This document shows positions 61,704 through 64,000 of a DNA stretch of 64,000 nucleotides, one piece after another. The stretch covers positions 256,680 through 320,679 of the forward strand of contig CAWIGR010000012.1 in assembly GCA_963835705.1 (NCBI GenBank), in the 5' to 3' direction. The notes beneath the pieces were generated by a model. That model was given only the letters and a program-made list of their open reading frames with translations. It did not search any database and was not told the DNA's origin. The position numbers and the translations under genes were made by a program. Position 1 is the stretch's first letter. Every line of letters starts with the position of its first letter. This DNA comes from JACVRW01 sp963835705 (lineage in GTDB: Bacteria > Actinomycetota > Thermoleophilia > Solirubrobacterales > Thermoleophilaceae).

Positions 61704-63423
61704 TCAGAGCGGCAGCTCCGCCTCGAGCAGCTCGTCGAGCTCCTCGGGCGGCAGCGGGCGGGCGAACAGGTAGCCCTGCCCGATCGGACACGCGAGCTCG
61801 CGCAGCGATGAGGCCTGCGCCTCCGTCTCGATCCCCTCGGCGACGACGTCCATGCTGAGCGCCCGCCCGAGCGCCAGCGCCGCGGCGACGAGCGCCGTGT
61901 CGGACGAGTCGGGCGCGATGCCCTGCACGAAGGAGCGGTCGATCTTCAGGACGTCCGCCGGCATCTTGCGCAAATGGTCGAGCGACGAGTAGCCGGTGCC
62001 GAAGTCGTCGATCGCCACCCGCACGCCGGCCATGCTGAGGTCCGTCAGGGCACGGAAGCCCGAGGCGCGATCGGCGATCGCGGTGCTCTCGGTGACCTCG
62101 ATGCAGAGCGACGAGGGATCGATGCCCGCGTTGCGCACCGCGCCGAGCACGGTGGCGACGATGTCCGGATGCGTCAGCTCGCGGGCGCCCAGGTTCACGG
62201 ACAGGCTCAGGTCCTTCGAGATCCCGCGGCGCTGCCACTCGCTGAGGCGCCGGCATGCCTCGCGCACGACCCAGGCACCGATGTCGACGATCAGCCCGCT
62301 CTCCTCGGCGACGGACAGGAACGCCGCCCGCGGCAGCAGCCCGCGCTCCGGGTGCTCCCAGCGCAGCAATGCCTCGGCGCCGATCAGGCGGCCGCTCGTG
62401 AGGTCGACCTGGGGCTGGTAGTAGAGCCGCAGCTCACCGCGCTCGAGCCCGCGCTGGAGCTCCTGCTCGACGGTCATCGCCTCCACCGCGCGCTCGCGCA
62501 TCGCCGCGTCGAACAGCTCCGCGCGTGCGCCGCCGCGCTCCTTGGCGCGGTACATGGCGGCGTCGGCGTCCTCGATGAGGCGCCCGCCCATCACCCGTTC
62601 GCCCGCCTCGGCGAGCGCGAAGCCGATGCTGGCGCTGAGGCGCAGCTCGGCGCCGCCCGCCGTGATCGGCTCTGAAACCGGGCGCTGCAGCCGGTCGGCC
62701 ACGCTGACGGCCTCGAACACGCCGCCGACGGACTCGCAGAGAATCGTGAACTCGTCGCCGCCGAAGCGGGCGACCGTGTCTTCGGGACGGAGCGCGCTCT
62801 GCAGCCGGCGCGCCACCTCGCGCAGCACCTCGTCCCCGGCAGCGTGGCCGAGGCTGTCGTTGATGCGCTTGAAGCGGTCGAGGTCGACGAAGTAGACGGC
62901 GGTGACGCTCGTCTTGGCGCGGCGCCCGAGCGCGTGGCTCAGGCGGTCGGTGAAGAGTGCGCGGTTGGGGAGTCCCGTCAGCGGGTCGTGAGAGCGAGCC
63001 GCTCGAGCTCCGACTCCATGCGCTTGCGGTCGCTCACGTCGAGGAAGACGCCGTAGAAGAGCGGGTCGAGCTGATCGCCGGGGCCGCGCACCACCGTCAT
63101 CTCGTCGCGGATCCAGATCCAGCGGTCGTCGGCCGTGCGGAGCCGGTACTCCTGGACGAGCGTCTCGCCGGAGCGCGCGCACTCCGCCTCGGCGCTGGTC
63201 ACGCGGACGAAGTCGTCCGGGTGCACGCTCCTGTCCCACATGGCGTGGTCCGCCATCCATTCCTCGCGCGTGTATCCGAGTACCCGCTCGATCGACGGGC
63301 TCACGTACAGGCAGCTGCCCTGCAGGCCCGGCTCGTAGATTATGCGACGGATGGCAGGCCCTCGGGGAGGGGCCGGTAGCGATCTTCGATCTCGCGCAGA
63401 ACGCGCTGCAGATCATGCGCCAT
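61704..63423 (-). pseudogene. PAS-GGDEF-EAL cyclic-di-GMP signalling protein, two frameshifts
   Basis: Start ATG 63423 (MAHDLQRVLREIEDRYRPLP), then a frame change near 63340 into the PAS domain (SPSIERVLGYTREEWMADHA, DDRWIWIRDEMTVVRGPGDQ), a second near 62988 into GGDEF and EAL. GGDEF site reads ARFGGDEFTIL (intact), EAL part starts LYYQPQVDLTSGRLIGAEAL and has DDFGTGYSSLDHL. Both sites look catalytic. As sequenced, only the GGDEF-EAL part is continuous. Probably controls adhesion or motility via c-di-GMP. Confidence 0.8.
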
Positions 63424-63455
63424 CCGGACCTATATCGGCAGCAAATCGCGGGTAA

Positions 63456-63914
63456 TTAGCGCCGCGATGAAAAGAACGCGCGGAGGAGGCCCGCGGCCTC
63501 CTCGGCGAGCAGCCCGCCGACGGCCTCCGGACGGTGGTTGAGGCGCGGCTCGGCGAGCACGTTCATGACGCTTCCCGCAGCCCCGGCTTTCGGGTCGTCG
63601 GCTGCCCATACGACCCGCGGCACCCGCGCCAGAACGATCGCGCCCGCGCACATCGCGCACGGCTCGAGCGTCACGTACAGCACCGTGTCGAGCAGGCGCC
63701 AGCTGGACAGCGCGGTCGAGGCCTCGCGCAGCGCGAGGATCTCGGCGTGCGCGGTCGGGTCGCCGCGCAGCTCGCGCTCGTTGCGCGCGGCGGCGATCAC
63801 CTCGCCCCCGTGGACGACCACCGCGCCGATCGGCACGTCGTCGTGCTCGAGCGCGCGCTCCGCCTCGCGCAGGGCGAGCCGCATGTAGTACTCGTCGCGC
63901 GGAAAGAAGCTCAC
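63456..63914 (-). CDS. tadA: tRNA-specific adenosine deaminase TadA
   Basis: Zinc enzyme making inosine at the wobble position of tRNA-Arg(ACG). 152 residues: FFPRDEYYMRLALREAERAL, zinc ligand and catalytic Glu in PTAHAEILAL, PCAMCAGAIV zinc pair, WAADDPKAGAAGSVMNVL. GTG 63914 overlaps the stop of the gene upstream (GTGA). All catalytic residues present. Essential in most bacteria. Confidence 0.95.
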   Translation of the reverse strand: MSFFPRDEYYMRLALREAERALEHDDVPIGAVVVHGGEVIAAARNERELRGDPTAHAEILALREASTALSSWRLLDTVLYVTLEPCAMCAGAIVLARVPRVVWAADDPKAGAAGSVMNVLAEPRLNHRPEAVGGLLAEEAAGLLRAFFSSRR

Positions 63915-64000
63915 GGCGCCACGAGCCTCCGGCCGACGCGCCGCTCGGCGGCACGCAGCGGAGCGAGCAGCCCGGCCCGGCCCGCCAGCCGGACCCCGAG
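63911..64000 (-). CDS. 3' end of an upstream gene
   Basis: The frame LGVRLAGRAGLLAPLRAAER ... VAP ends in a TGA that overlaps the tadA GTG, suggesting coupling. Only 29 codons are in the window, so the protein is not identifiable. Confidence 0.35.
   Translation of the reverse strand, partial: LGVRLAGRAGLLAPLRAAERRVGRRLVAP

Overview
The window is GC-rich DNA (roughly 70%) with GTG/TTG starts and few introduced A/T tracts. Gene content (threonine/lysine pathway cluster, Zur-type zinc transporter, HtpX next to PspAB, DUF6454, DUF892, CarH-like regulator, many SnoaL-like and VOC proteins) points to an actinomycetote, most likely a soil Thermoleophilia/Solirubrobacterales-type organism. That placement is inference from gene style, not from a marker gene.

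Layout. (1) 1-13.3 kb is a conserved chromosomal block: thrB-thrC-hom-lysA in one overlapping operon on the minus strand, a hydrolase, a membrane-anchored Gly/Val-rich protein, a Zur-boxed permease-ATPase-permease metal importer, lgt, a secreted subtilisin, an M23 peptidase with coiled coil, htpX and pspAB. (2) 13.2-14.9 kb is a tyrosine integrase plus excisionase lying tail-to-tail with pspAB. (3) 14.9-58.6 kb is accessory: IS3, IS481 and three IS110/IS1111-type elements, decayed gene fragments, stand-alone small genes (SET methyltransferase, Hsp20, formate dehydrogenase, five SnoaL-like proteins, VOC protein, M1 peptidase, fasciclin/DUF378 pair with a B12-type MerR regulator, epoxide hydrolase) and a dispersed intergenic repeat family. 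(4) 58.6-60.4 kb is a second excisionase-integrase module ending at tRNA-Ser(CGA). (5) 60.4-64 kb returns to housekeeping-type genes (DUF892, PAS-GGDEF-EAL protein, tadA). So two integrase modules bracket about 47 kb of accessory DNA.

The most unusual locus is 30.0-36.0 kb: an exported protein of about 1,300 residues built from some 85-90 copies of an 11-residue Pro/Val/Glu repeat with a C-terminal membrane anchor, followed by a protein that joins a signal peptide, peptidoglycan-binding repeats, a transmembrane helix and a cytoplasmic serine-recombinase-like domain in which the catalytic serine position is proline, followed by a small coiled-coil protein. The second is an inverted pair of IS1111-type elements whose non-coding right end carries a 9-mer that also sits at their left flank and in the dispersed repeats, as expected for a bridge-RNA-guided element. 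The third is a 113-nt near-perfect three-way-junction structure at 57966-58078.

At least ten otherwise normal genes are each broken by one or two single-base shifts (pspAB, deacetylase, repeat protein, lipoprotein, PAS-GGDEF-EAL, and others). This density, including in genes that should be under selection, suggests uncorrected long-read indels at least as much as true pseudogenes; all frameshift calls should be read with that in mind.
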